Shown: positions 28,801 to 34,664 of the stretch, one piece after another
How positions within the stretch are numbered: position 1 is the first letter of the stretch
Layout: each line of letters starts with the position of its first letter
Assembly (NCBI RefSeq): GCF_964355755.1
Contig: NC_092676.1
Coordinates: forward strand, 27,696,288-27,760,287
Reading direction: 5' to 3'
Origin: Antedon mediterranea
Taxonomy: Eukaryota > Echinodermata > Crinoidea > Comatulida > Antedonidae
Length of the DNA: 64,000 bases
The notes under the pieces: generated by a model
Database searches by the model: none
What the model was told of the DNA's origin: nothing
What the model saw: the letters and a program-made list of their open reading frames with translations, nothing else
Position numbers and translations under genes: made by a program

Positions 28801-31800
28801 ATAGATTTTAGACTGGTTTACACCTCACATTGGATGGTAATGATAGCATTTCCTGCTATGATCTAGGTGCTCATCAGGAGGCCAATGAAATACTGGCATA
28901 ATGAACACTTCCTGAAAGTCTGATTGAAGTTCACGGCAAAAGAAATTAATCACAACAGATTGACAGATTAAATGAACTTTCATAAAGATAGTTTAATTAG
29001 TTTTAGATTTGGATCTTAAATAAAATAGATTTATAAGATAACATGGTTGTTGCTAACATACTCATTTTCGTATAAATGTTTACGTTTAATAACTAATATT
29101 TTAAAGATTAATAGTGTAGTAGTTGACCGCAGCTTGGTGGTTTTGATGATTGCCTAACAACCTGGGAGCAAACTCATCATCATCTTTTAAATTTTTATAA
29201 CAAAAAACCGTTTACATAGCCTGCGTGGAATAATGCTAGCCTGGCTGGAAGACAACCTTAAATTGCCTACAATATGCATCCTTAGTGAGTAGGTGTAGAC
29301 AAAAATCTCTCCAACTGATATTGCACAAAGTGTTTTAAAACTGGACTGTGATAGACCCTGAACAAGTAGTATTATATTCTAGAAATGTAATGAGTGCAAG
29401 CATGTACTGTAGCAATTACCACAAAAGCATTCGTAATTTTGTAAAAGGGGACAAAAATTATGAACTGGGCTAGCTCGGCATACTGTATATACCATTCTTC
29501 CAATACCAATCTATTAGTAGTTTGAAATAAGGGCACTTCAGGAAAAGATTTTGTTGGAACCCTCAAATCCACCCTGGCTACAGGCTTGAATACTGGTGGG
29601 TATAAATAATTTCCAGGTGCTTGTTCTAGTTGTCCATTTGTAATAATAAACTTATATACATGTTACTGAGCTTGGCATTAAGTGTACTGAGTACTGTTGC
29701 ATGCAACAAAACTAAAATATGCTAAGTAATACCGACCTGTTCCTACCCAAAGTATACAGTACTTGACTAAAACCAGCAAACACACAACATATCCTGAATA
29801 CCACAACAATAAATTGAATATTTTTAGCAATGAGCACTCCAATTATGTAAAACGTGATGCATTGCTAATCACATAGTTTAAAGCAACAACCTACAACAAT
29901 TACAGTGTGGGAATACTAATAAAGTAATAGATGTCTGTTTTGAAACTATAACTTCCTTATTGAGTTGACTTATTCAAAACTATCATCTACACATTTGTAA
30001 AAGGGAAATCCCCTTCTATATGAACACTTTCTTGAGGTACTGTAAGTGGACTACTGTAGGCTATATAAGACAGTGTTTAAAGTCACCTGGTAATATTTTC
30101 ATCTGCTGGTATTAGATGACTTTCAAAAAACATAATGGGCCTTCCCCTTTATAGATCTACATTGGTAGTAATAGGTCAGGTTTGTTTTGATTTCCTTATG
30201 ATTATTCTTGGAAGGTAAAGTAAAAGTAATAGTTATTAGGTTGTCTAGATTATCACAGAACCTTACCAACAAATACAGTACCAGTAATTTAAACTACTCT
30301 ATACTCAAATGTTAATTTTGGTCTATCTTTTATAATTTCTGACTTTCCGATCAATTTTTTGTACTACCTTTCTTTTGTTGTAAATAACGCGTCAACAAAA
30401 TATGAAAACTGTGTAGACAGCCTTTATTTGTTTAAAATACGGCAGAGGAATACAATTTTTTTCCGTTGTTTATTTTTTTTATCAGATAAAACCAAACAAA
30501 TTTCAATTTAAATAAATATACACAAAATGATTGTTTCTAAAATGTTCCTCTATGATCCTCTATGATTAAATAAGATATTTAAATTAAATCAGACTTACCC
30601 TGTATGCTATTAAGAAATTCCACACATTGCTGCCTGCTGTTCTTGTTAGCGACGTCCATTGGTTTGCAGTGCTCAATATCTTTGATTTCAATGTCTGCCC
30701 CGAAGTCCAGAAGTAATTTCATCGTTTCCATCTTACCGTCGCGTGCTGCTAGATGAAGTGGCGTCTGAAAATTACAGAAACTTTTATGAATAACATGTGG
30801 GCATGTTGTATGCTTAATTTTCATTTTCATTTTATCCATCCTGAAATCAGTCCATGGGATGTGGCCAATAATTTAAAAAAAAAAAAAAAAAATGATGATG
30901 ATTGAGGTTTAACAAGTATCAAATAAAACTGATTTAGAATTAGATGTAGCTTATTAATATTGAAAGTAAAAGAGGCACTATAGCAACATAAAAATAAATG
31001 TATAGCCAATAAAACCACATTCCACTTTTGCTTATTAACAAATAACAGGCATTTATAATTGTATACATATAATTCAATGAAGAAGATCATTGTGAATTAT
31101 CAGGATAAACAATTGAAGTAATGTAAAATCGGCTGCCGATATCCTGTATCAGATTCCAATAGAGGAATTACCACAAGTGTGGAATGGCATCAAATTTTTT
31201 AGGGACCATTGATTTGATGTATTGTAATATAATTATTTTAATATTTATTAAAATTGGGGGTAATAAAGTTTAGTTCTAGTAGGCTTTCGAAAATTGAATA
31301 ACTTTTCCAAACATAGAATGCATCTAATGTTTTGATATCGCTGCCAGACTTCCAGAACGAAACAGAATCTAAAAATAAATATCACAACACATTTCTGGCA
31401 CAAACTTGTCTGCTATAAGTCAGGCTAAAAACATTTACTCTCCGAGGCATTCTCAGAGGCATTTTAAGGTAAACTTCTATAGTCAGGCAGACATGCAAGC
31501 CAAAACATCGCTGTTTTCAACATACCGCATGGGATTGCAGGATAACAGTCAATCATGTATCCAGCGTGGGATTGTACGCACATATCGCGCCGGAACGAGA
31601 TAACCTAATAGTTTTATTCTATTTTTACACATTCTCAGGGAAAGACATGTACAAATTAGGAAGTCAGAAATTATTTTTTTCTTGTGAGAATCGAAAATTG
31701 ATGGCATGTTTTGAACAAGGAAGTTGAAATAAAAACTTAAAATTTAAAATAATATTATTGTTAAAGTAAAGCACGTACCTTCCAATAGATTCTATAATCA

Positions 31801-32638
31801 ATCAATCAGAAAAGTACTTATGGAACAATAATGTTTTATACTATAAATAAATTTCATTGTTTACTTATAGGAAATGATCTCTCAAGGTTATTAAAACTGA
31901 CATTAAGAAAAACTACATAGGGTAAAATGACTTTGAGCATTTCATTTTGACAATTCAATTGTATAAAACTAGGCTAGTCATGACAATTCTTGGTCTGTCA
32001 AAGGAGGGATGATCCGCTTGAGTGAGCAGACTATAGTGAATATAGGGTATCCCATAAACTATCTAAACATAACGATACATTGTTATGATACAGTGGAACC
32101 ACACCACCTATATTAGATATTGCATAAAGCTGTGTCTACACTATAAAACTTTATTATGTGACAAAAGAATGTGATATGTTTACAGTATACAGTATGGGCA
32201 TGATGATGTCATATCACTACCATTCTATCACATTTGGGTAGGGTCAATATGACAATATATGGCAACATAGTTAAAAAAAATGTTAAAATGATATTATTTA
32301 TTCATAGTACTTACAAAGCACTGATACCTCTCGTTAGCAGACATGTTTGGTTCTGCGCCGCACTGCAGTAACAGCTCCACACATTTCACACTAGCTTTAC
32401 GCTCCTCGAGGTCCGCTGCGCAAACTGCATGAAGCGCAGTCCTTCCAAATGAGTCCTTATCATTTATAAATTTCTTCTGCGCTCCCTGAATCAGATCTTT
32501 AAGAAGTTCGTAGTTGGAGTAGATGGCGGCCTGGTGTATTAATTTCCCGGGAAAGTTACGATGAATGCTTTTCTTACGCCGACTTTGCGCACGATGTCTG
32601 CTTATGGTGCGGCTGGATGTTGTGTGCTGAAGAGGCAT
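2024..32638 (-). CDS. LRRK1-like multidomain ROCO protein kinase (whole gene, long form)
   Basis: This is a leucine-rich repeat kinase: a Ras-like ROC GTPase with COR dimerisation domain, coupled to a Ser/Thr kinase. In animals such proteins act in vesicle traffic and cytoskeletal control, phosphorylating Rab GTPases. Coding exons from 5' to 3': 32638-32315, 30764-30599, 27525-27375, 26825-26678, 26199-26071, 20900-18486, 18063-17699, 17547-17430, 16398-16240, 15933-15811, 13960-13711, 13186-13045, 12436-12342, 11351-11229, 10898-10702, 10084-8312, 7691-7233, 7004-6753, 5887-5738, 5564-5360, 4852-4642, 4327-4076, 3661-3459, 2732-2610, 2409-2024. All phases agree, giving 8,919 nt and 2,972 aa. 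Ankyrin repeats at the N-terminus and a kinase loop reading DLKAENVLVW favour LRRK1 over LRRK2. It is much longer than human LRRK1 (about 2,000 aa). The family call is firm; exact orthology among LRRK1, LRRK2 and LRRK3 is inference. Confidence 0.93.
2448..2591. mobile_element. MITE of the AAGCTCTGTCTACACTATCA family
   Basis: The right terminal repeat (TTTGATAGTGTAGACAGAGC) is intact and the left end is worn. The interior has the family's TGTGATATGCCCAAATATGG and ATGACATCATCATGTC blocks. It lies in the last LRRK intron, directly after the splice donor at 2610. Confidence 0.75.
2805..3120. repeat. 18-bp minisatellite in an LRRK intron
   Basis: About 17 copies of an 18-bp unit with core CCATTTCAGAGGACACCC. 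Because 18 is a multiple of three, it is open in more than one frame without being a gene. It sits between the exons ending at 3459 and starting at 2732. Confidence 0.95.
3168..3392. mobile_element. Short inverted-repeat element (TTTACACAGANGAG family)
   Basis: The left end reads TTTACACAGATGAGCAG and the right end is its inverse (CTCGTCTGTGTAAATTGGCC). The interior repeats AAGCGGGAAACC and AAGCGGGTTTCC. A relative lies near 10277-10440, sharing TTTACACAGACGAGCGG and CTGCTTAGGATAGAT. It is non-coding and MITE-like. Confidence 0.5.
5165..5302. mobile_element. MITE of the AAGCTCTGTCTACACTATCA family
   Basis: Both terminal repeats are visible: AAAGCTCTGTCTATACTATC at the left and GTAGACAGAGCTTTA at the right. 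It is about 138 bp, non-coding, and lies in the LRRK intron between 4853 and 5359. Confidence 0.8.
5360..7691 (-). CDS. LRRK protein kinase domain exons
   Basis: Exons 7691-7233, 7004-6753, 5887-5738 and 5564-5360 encode the kinase at about residues 2227-2581. The glycine loop is LGIGSFGFVYKG and the ATP-binding Lys lies in VAIKML (about 2275). The catalytic loop is YRDLKAENVLVW, with Tyr instead of His of HRD as in LRRK2. The metal-binding motif is DYG rather than DFG, a hallmark of LRRK kinases. The activation segment ends GTPGYMAPE. CWAQDPRERPSM marks the C-lobe. All catalytic residues are present, so activity is expected. A 21-bp G-rich minisatellite fills much of the intron between 5888 and 6752. 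Confidence 0.95.
5575..5645 (-). mobile_element. LINE 3'-tail remnant
   Basis: Read on the minus strand, the sequence has a GTGCTATATAAATATAAACA block and then a TTATTATT microsatellite. That is the usual ending of CR1/L2-type LINEs. No coding part survives. Confidence 0.4.
6078..6660. repeat. 21-bp G-rich minisatellite in an LRRK intron
   Basis: About 27 copies of a 21- to 22-bp unit with core CGAGGGGACACCATTATTAA. Variants have CAC or CCC in place of CCA, or an extra G. All runs of G are on the plus strand, so the array is strongly strand-skewed. It lies between the kinase exons at 5738-5887 and 6753-7004. Confidence 0.95.
7894..8069. mobile_element. MITE of the CAGGCCTT family, copy 1
   Basis: It begins CAGGCCTTGT and ends AAAAGGCCTG, so the ends are inverted repeats. 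The interior matches the copy at 25774-25967 in reverse orientation, for example GCACTCCTCAATACATTCTA and TGCCATTTGTATTTTGGTGT. It is non-coding and lies in the intron between LRRK exons 7691 and 8312. Confidence 0.7.
8312..13186 (-). CDS. LRRK COR domain and COR-kinase linker exons
   Basis: Exons 13186-13045, 12436-12342, 11351-11229, 10898-10702 and 10084-8312 encode about residues 1450-2226. COR hallmarks include YYFLDPQWLCDTL, a helical core around HYILSLLNKFEVAVAF, and SGFWSRVISRFL in the last exon. That 591-codon exon also holds a long polar segment rich in Ser, Lys and SP/TP sites, including KKRRSPKSTPSQTPTSLTP. It separates the motif VPCIHCW from VKCPNHGRILLKDIAPD. In human LRRK1 the equivalent Cys and His pairs are only about 40-50 residues apart. 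COR mediates dimerisation and couples GTP state to the kinase. Confidence 0.88.
10458..10590. repeat. 23-bp tandem repeat in an LRRK intron
   Basis: About five copies of a 23-bp unit containing AAATCAGTCCATATAAGGAT. It lies in the intron between exons 10084 and 10702. Confidence 0.9.
11027..11207. mobile_element. LINE tail joined to a MITE-like palindromic element
   Basis: Bases 11027-11085 read like a CR1/L2 LINE 3' end on the plus strand (GAGCACTTTTTAGTGGTATG, GCGCTATATAAATC, ATTATTA). Directly after comes a block with ACGACGTAAGGGCGCAAG and its inverse CTTACGTTGTG around a CCAATCACGATGCGATGG centre. It resembles the hairpin element at 56193-56352. Confidence 0.4.
11400..12341. other. LRRK intron without recognised features
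   Basis: This is the intron between exons 12342 and 11351. It is AT-rich. I see no further exon, RNA gene or clear repeat in it. Confidence 0.5.
12738..12880. mobile_element. MITE of the AAGCTCTGTCTACACTATCA family
   Basis: The left end is AAAGGTCTGTCTGCACTATC and the right end is TGATAGTGTAGACAAAGCTT. It lies in the LRRK intron between 12437 and 13044. Confidence 0.8.
13711..17547 (-). CDS. LRRK ROC (Ras-of-complex) GTPase exons
   Basis: Four exons, 17547-17430, 16398-16240, 15933-15811 and 13960-13711, form the ROC domain at about residues 1234-1449. The G1 P-loop reads FVGKACIGKTTLL. A Thr in LSTVGVDV is the likely switch I residue. The G3 motif reads WDFGGQ, and G4 reads VGTHLD, where NKxD is usual; ROC domains of LRRK proteins use THLD. 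With all GTP-binding motifs present, the GTPase is probably functional. A 27-bp minisatellite begins a few bases past the donor at 15811. Confidence 0.9.
13990..14207. repeat. Tandem repeat inside a palindromic element
   Basis: Four to five copies of a roughly 30-bp unit (AAGCCCATCTCAAAAAGTAA) are bounded by inverted ends. The left end reads AAACCTCGAAAAGAAGCCCA and the right end reads GGGCTTATTTTCAAGGTTTT. The same end sequence appears at 54085-54190 (GGGCTTCTTTTCGAGGTTTT). It may be an internally expanded MITE. Confidence 0.6.
15275..15803. repeat. 27-bp minisatellite touching an LRRK splice donor
   Basis: About 20 copies of a 27-bp unit with core TATAATATTTGTTACTTCTA. The last copies run to within a few bases of the GTACGA donor that ends exon 15933-15811, so the first intron bases after the donor already resemble the repeat. 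It is non-coding, although multiples of three leave frames open on both strands. Confidence 0.96.
16463..16830 (+). mobile_element. tRNA-derived SINE (GAGTGGCCGAGCGGTTAAG family)
   Basis: The head has a Pol III A box (GTGGCCGAGCGGTTAAG) and B box (CAGGTTCGAGGCTCACTC), as in a class II tRNA. The body has ATAAGGACTATAAACTGTAG. This copy preserves the CACAGCCACTTTCGCACAC and GGCCCTCTG segments. It lies in the LRRK intron between 16399 and 17429. Confidence 0.8.
17080..17190. repeat. Short 15-bp tandem repeat
   Basis: Imperfect copies of ATGTCAACCAGTCAG occur six to seven times within the LRRK intron. They show no sign of coding function. Confidence 0.7.
17604..17640. mobile_element. MITE terminal fragment
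   Basis: Only the left terminal repeat AAAGCTCTGTCTACACTATC and a few further bases remain. It lies in the short intron between exons 17547 and 17699. Confidence 0.65.
17699..18063 (-). CDS. LRRK exon: final leucine-rich repeats before ROC
   Basis: The exon begins after a CTCTAG acceptor and ends in phase 2. It holds the last LRRs (LAFLAVSNNKLTEIP, LSNLRIDGNEMVTMLPPEMG) and a helix-like linker, VKDVLGYLRCILDE, that leads into the ROC domain. A MITE copy lies just upstream in the preceding intron (18087-18228). Confidence 0.88.
18087..18228. mobile_element. MITE of the AAGCTCTGTCTACACTATCA family
   Basis: The left end is TAAGCTCTGTCTACACTATC and the right end is CTAGTTTGATAGTGTAGA. The interior has GTGATGTGCCCATATACTG and GACATGATGATGTCATATC. 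It lies in the LRRK intron 18064-18485. Confidence 0.82.
18486..20900 (-). CDS. LRRK large exon: last ankyrin repeats and leucine-rich repeats
   Basis: A single 2,415-nt exon (805 codons, phase 0 at both ends) covers about residues 307-1111. It opens with ankyrin motifs (GQTSLYLASAAGHVDIVKSL, GQTPLHAAV). From about the middle it changes to LRRs such as LSHIDLNNNWLDKLP, LKHLDLSKNKLEELP and LEVLNLSKNFLSKIP. The LRRs are broken by charged, Ser-rich inserts, for example around KGRTPTETSEQSTTSSNS. LRRK1 proteins of vertebrates have fewer and shorter inserts. LRRs of this class form a curved binding surface ahead of the GTPase. Confidence 0.9.
21351..21765. mobile_element. MITE interrupted by a SINE
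   Basis: The left MITE end AAAGCTCTGTCTACACTCTC is at 21351. The remaining part (TGTGATGTGCCCAAATATGG to GTGTAGACAGAGCTTA) is at 21640-21765. Between them is a complete-looking SINE. The MITE is therefore older than the SINE insertion. Confidence 0.78.
21378..21640 (+). mobile_element. tRNA-derived SINE inside a MITE
   Basis: This is the same family as 16463-16830 and 46432-46664. It starts GTGAGTGGCCGAGCGGTTAA, has B box GGGGTTCGAGGCTCACTC, and a body with GGTTCTGGTGGTAGAACGAG. It ends TTGACTGAAGAGGTTACCCA then TATAAATATATATTTCAAT. The end matches the SINE half found at 50269-50342. Confidence 0.83.
21832..22040 (+). mobile_element. Second tRNA-like SINE family
   Basis: An A-box-like TAGCTTGGTGGTTAACATG and a B-box-like GGGGTTCAGTCCTGACC are spaced as in a tRNA. 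The tail continues TTTATAAGCATGATAAACTA. No other copy is evident in this window. Confidence 0.5.
22040..24240. other. AT-rich part of the 5.2-kb LRRK intron
   Basis: I see no exon here. There is a purine-rich patch around 23060-23200. The remainder is unique AT-rich sequence. Confidence 0.5.
24256..24785. repeat. 15-bp satellite array, one strand nearly free of C
   Basis: About 35 copies of AGTGAGAGGAGTAAA or its AGTGAGAGGGGTAAA variant. The plus strand has only one C (near 24424) in about 530 bases, giving extreme G/C skew. The unit length is a multiple of three, so long frames are open on both strands; these are artefacts. It lies in the LRRK intron 20901-26070. Confidence 0.97.
24830..25385. 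repeat. 65-bp tandem repeat, about eight copies
   Basis: The unit contains TTTCTACTATTGCATGGTCA and AATTTAGGTAGGTAATTTTC. Inner copies are nearly identical and the first and last are diverged, as expected when unequal exchange homogenises an array. It directly follows the 15-bp array. Confidence 0.93.
25744..26013. mobile_element. MITE of the AAGCTCTGTCTACACTATCA family, split by another element
   Basis: The left end AAAGCTCTGTCTACACTATC is at 25744 and the right end CTAGTGTAGACAGAGCTTTA ends near 26013. A CAGGCCTT-family element occupies the middle. It lies 58 bases from the LRRK exon ending at 26071. Confidence 0.8.
25774..25967. mobile_element. MITE of the CAGGCCTT family, copy 2
   Basis: It begins CAGGCCTTTTCTTTTGAGGT and ends AAAGACAAGGCCTG. 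The interior is the reverse complement of the copy at 7894-8069. It is nested in another MITE, which marks it as the later insertion. Confidence 0.75.
26071..27525 (-). CDS. LRRK ankyrin exons shared by both forms
   Basis: Three exons, 27525-27375, 26825-26678 and 26199-26071, encode about 142 residues of ankyrin repeats. Recognisable pieces are ILQACADGKLEDLKSLLKRV, WTPLYAAC followed by EIADILLK, and LPLHAAAAGGHTEIVKLLL. They fall at about residues 164-306 of the long form. The third exon starts and ends in phase 0 and joins the very large exon at 20900. An intron of about 5.2 kb, filled with repeats, follows. Confidence 0.88.
26262..26412. repeat. Polypurine tract in an LRRK intron
   Basis: About 150 bases consist almost wholly of A and G on the plus strand (AAAGAGAAAGGAAGG type). 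The few T residues give imperfect mirror symmetry. It is low-complexity sequence. Confidence 0.7.
27153..27287. mobile_element. MITE of the AAGCTCTGTCTACACTATCA family
   Basis: The left end is TAAGCTTTGTCTACACTATT and the right end is TGATAGTGTAGACAGAGC. It lies in the LRRK intron 26826-27374. Confidence 0.8.
27590..27805 (-). mobile_element. 5'-truncated LINE remnant (RT C-terminus and tail)
   Basis: On the minus strand a short, degenerate frame reads [13 protein letters not shown]. This resembles the W-N-x-L-P segment near the end of LINE reverse transcriptases. It is followed by a GCTTGATAAATGATATTATT tail. A close relative is at 45040-45250. It is dead and lies in the LRRK intron before the alternative first exon. 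Confidence 0.6.
28073..28112 (-). CDS. Possible alternative first coding exon of the LRRK gene
   Basis: An ATG at 28112 opens 13 codons (MSKSKLEFFKQKF) followed by a strong GTAAGT donor. The exon ends in phase 1, the same as exon 30764-30599, so it splices in frame to the exon starting at 27525 and forms a Tyr codon. It has no acceptor giving an open frame from upstream, which fits a transcription start here, inside the intron of the long form. The product would be 2,822 aa and lack the two N-terminal ankyrin exons. I see no TATA box. A chance ATG and donor remains possible. Confidence 0.5.
28270..28870. repeat. About 140-bp imperfect tandem repeat upstream of the alternative first exon
   Basis: Four to five diverged copies contain TGTGTAGTGTTCTGCTAATA and CTGGCTGCTCCTACCTAAGG. 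Spacing between copies is about 120-160 bp. The array ends roughly 160 bases upstream of the ATG at 28112 on the minus strand, so it lies where a promoter of the short form would be. Confidence 0.8.
28871..30598. other. LRRK intron sequence without recognised features
   Basis: I found no further exon, RNA or clear repeat in this part of the intron. It may hold upstream control sequence for the 28.1-kb start. Confidence 0.45.
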
Positions 32639-32663
32639 TTTGTTTGTGCTTTAAACAAGCCAC
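30599..32663 (-). CDS. LRRK first coding exons: N-terminal ankyrin repeats (long form)
   Basis: There are two exons. Exon 32663-32315 follows a TTTTTACAG acceptor, has 25 nt of 5' UTR, then an ATG at 32638 and 108 codons. It begins with a basic tail (SRTISRHRAQSRRKK) and carries ankyrin motifs such as GRTALHAVCAAD. Exon 30764-30599 continues with TPLHLAARDGKMETMKLLL and ends in phase 1 with GTAAGT. It joins exon 27525-27375 in frame, making an Asp codon across the junction. The acceptor in front of the ATG means that at least one non-coding exon lies upstream. Together they add about 163 residues before the shared ankyrin exons. Confidence 0.85.
30765..32125. other. LRRK intron sequence without recognised features
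   Basis: The intron between the first two coding exons is AT-rich and has an A run near 30875-30890. I recognise no coding or RNA feature. Confidence 0.45.
32126..32240. mobile_element. MITE, 3'-truncated
   Basis: The left end AAAGCTGTGTCTACACTATA and the interior GGGCATGATGATGTCATATC are present. The right terminal repeat is missing after CACATTTGGGTAG. Confidence 0.65.
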
Positions 32664-32701
32664 CTGTAAAAATGCATACCATTCAACTAAACACATGTTT
32701 T

Positions 32702-32839
32702 AAAAGCTCTGTCTACACTCTCAAACTAGTTTGATAAAAAAGTGTGATGTGCCCAATATGAGAGTGATATGACATCATATCCATATATGGGTACATTACA
32801 TTTTTTGTCATATAAGTTTGATAGTGTAGACAGAGCTTA
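32702..32839. mobile_element. MITE of the AAGCTCTGTCTACACTATCA family
   Basis: The left end is AAAAGCTCTGTCTACACTCT and the right end is TTTGATAGTGTAGACAGAGC. It lies 39 bases upstream of the acceptor of the first LRRK coding exon. Confidence 0.82.
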
Positions 32840-33586
32840 AGGCTTGCCCAAAAATACACAAAATACTTGTCTGTGTACAACATTTCACAATACAGACTGT
32901 GATGAGAAAGATAATAAATAACAAACACAATATACCCTCTTTGAATAATGGTAGATTCCAAAACTTTCAAAAATCTTACTTTACTTGACAGGAAAACAAC
33001 GAGTTATTCTGATAGAACGATTTTGAGAAACGTACAAGCAGGAAAAAGTAGTTTATATACAGTATCTTAGTATTATGAATAAAATAAATGGTCACCTTTT
33101 CCCACGAGGTCATTCAAACTAAAGTGTTACTAAATTGTACTATGTTTCCTTGATTGAAATTTTGGAACCACAAATGTTGCCATGAACTGTAAATGGTTGT
33201 TTTAAAAATCAAAATTCTATATTTTTAATCATTTCTTTTCACCTTAAGATGACGTTTAATGCTTTAATTAACTGATTATTTTTGTCTAAATGAGTCATTC
33301 ATTTTACGAAAGTGAAATGTTGATAAGTTGAACCGCAAAGGGACACCACAGGTCTAGCCTGCCAATTGGTTTCCTCTGAAGCGATTGCAACAAGGGTTTA
33401 GAACGAACCGTACGTCTTGGTCAATAATCTAAAGGTTAGCAACTTGCACTAGTACGCTATGTTACCCTGACCTCTCAAACCTGACCACAATCATTTCAAC
33501 AAGTGCTTAAAATAAGTCAAGTTAATAAACAAATACGCCTCCTAAGTTTTATTGTAACTTAGGTAGGATTGTACTGTATTAGCATG

Positions 33587-34125
33587 AAAGCTCTGACTAC
33601 ACTATCAAACTTTACAGGATAATGTGCCCAAATTGGTGTCACCTAGGAAGGACTCCTCAGTGTGTGTGATGTCACCCCTCATTCGTCCACTACATTGAAA
33701 CGATTACCAAATAAAATACAGAATCAAAATGTGCAATGCAAAATAACTACCAGCTCTAAACAAGTTGAATGTAGAAATAGAGTTAAAATATACAATTGTA
33801 CTTGTTGATTTCAAGGAAATGTGCCCCAATTGGTATCACCTAGGAAGGACTCTACAGTGTGTGATGTCACCCCTCACTCATCCACTACATTGAAACGATT
33901 ACCAAATAAAATACAGAATAAAAATGTGCAATGCAAAATAACTACTAGCTCTAAACAAGTTGATTGTAGAAATAGAGTTAAAATATACAATTGTACTTGT
34001 TGATTTCAAAGAAATGTGCCCCAATTGGTATACCTAGGAAGGACTCTACAGTGTGTGATGTCACTCCTCATTCATCCACTACATTTGAAACGATTACCAA
34101 ATAAAATACAGAATAAAAATGTTTA
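33587..34125. repeat. 196-bp tandem repeat, about 2.7 copies, starting in a MITE end
   Basis: Units start near 33621, 33818 and 34013 at AATGTGCCC. They contain CACCTAGGAAGGACTC and GAAACGATTACCAAATAAAA. The first unit is preceded by a MITE left end (AAAGCTCTGACTACACTATC), and the unit's TGTGCCC start resembles the MITE interior. It lies in the first LRRK intron. Confidence 0.85.
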
Positions 34126-34506
34126 CCTGCTCGAACAAGGTGATTTGTGGAAATGACAAAATTATTCCAATACAGAATTACTCAATTGGAGGAATTCAAT
34201 AATCAATAATAAATCCATAATAAATCAAGCGTAAAACACATGAGCTCCAAACAGTGTACTCTATAGAAACACTAAACAATAAATGGAACACTTCCACAGA
34301 ACAACGTGCTTGAATTATAGATAACATCTAATTGAACAAAGCTATTTTATGTTGAACAATCAAATATAAAGTCTAAAAGATTGTTTACATTGTCATTACG
34401 TTGTCATTGTTGCGTTTATATTTGCCTGATAAAACCTGAGGTTTGAGGAATGTTTCTGTTGGGATTCCCACCATTTTAAATGTAGGGTTTCAAATGTATT
34501 TTACAT

Positions 34507-34664
34507 TAAGCTCTGTCCACACTATCAAACTTTTACTAACAAATGTGATGTGCCCATAATGCCCATGATGATGTCATATCACTACCCTATTTAAGCATAC
34601 CACTACCATATTTGACACATCACACTATTTTTTCAAACTAGTTTAATAGTGTGGAAAGGGCTGT
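34507..34664. mobile_element. MITE of the AAGCTCTGTCTACACTATCA family
   Basis: The left end is TAAGCTCTGTCCACACTATC and the right end is TTTAATAGTGTGGAAAGGGC. Both ends carry matching changes (ACAC to GTGT), so the inverted repeat is still paired. Confidence 0.8.
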
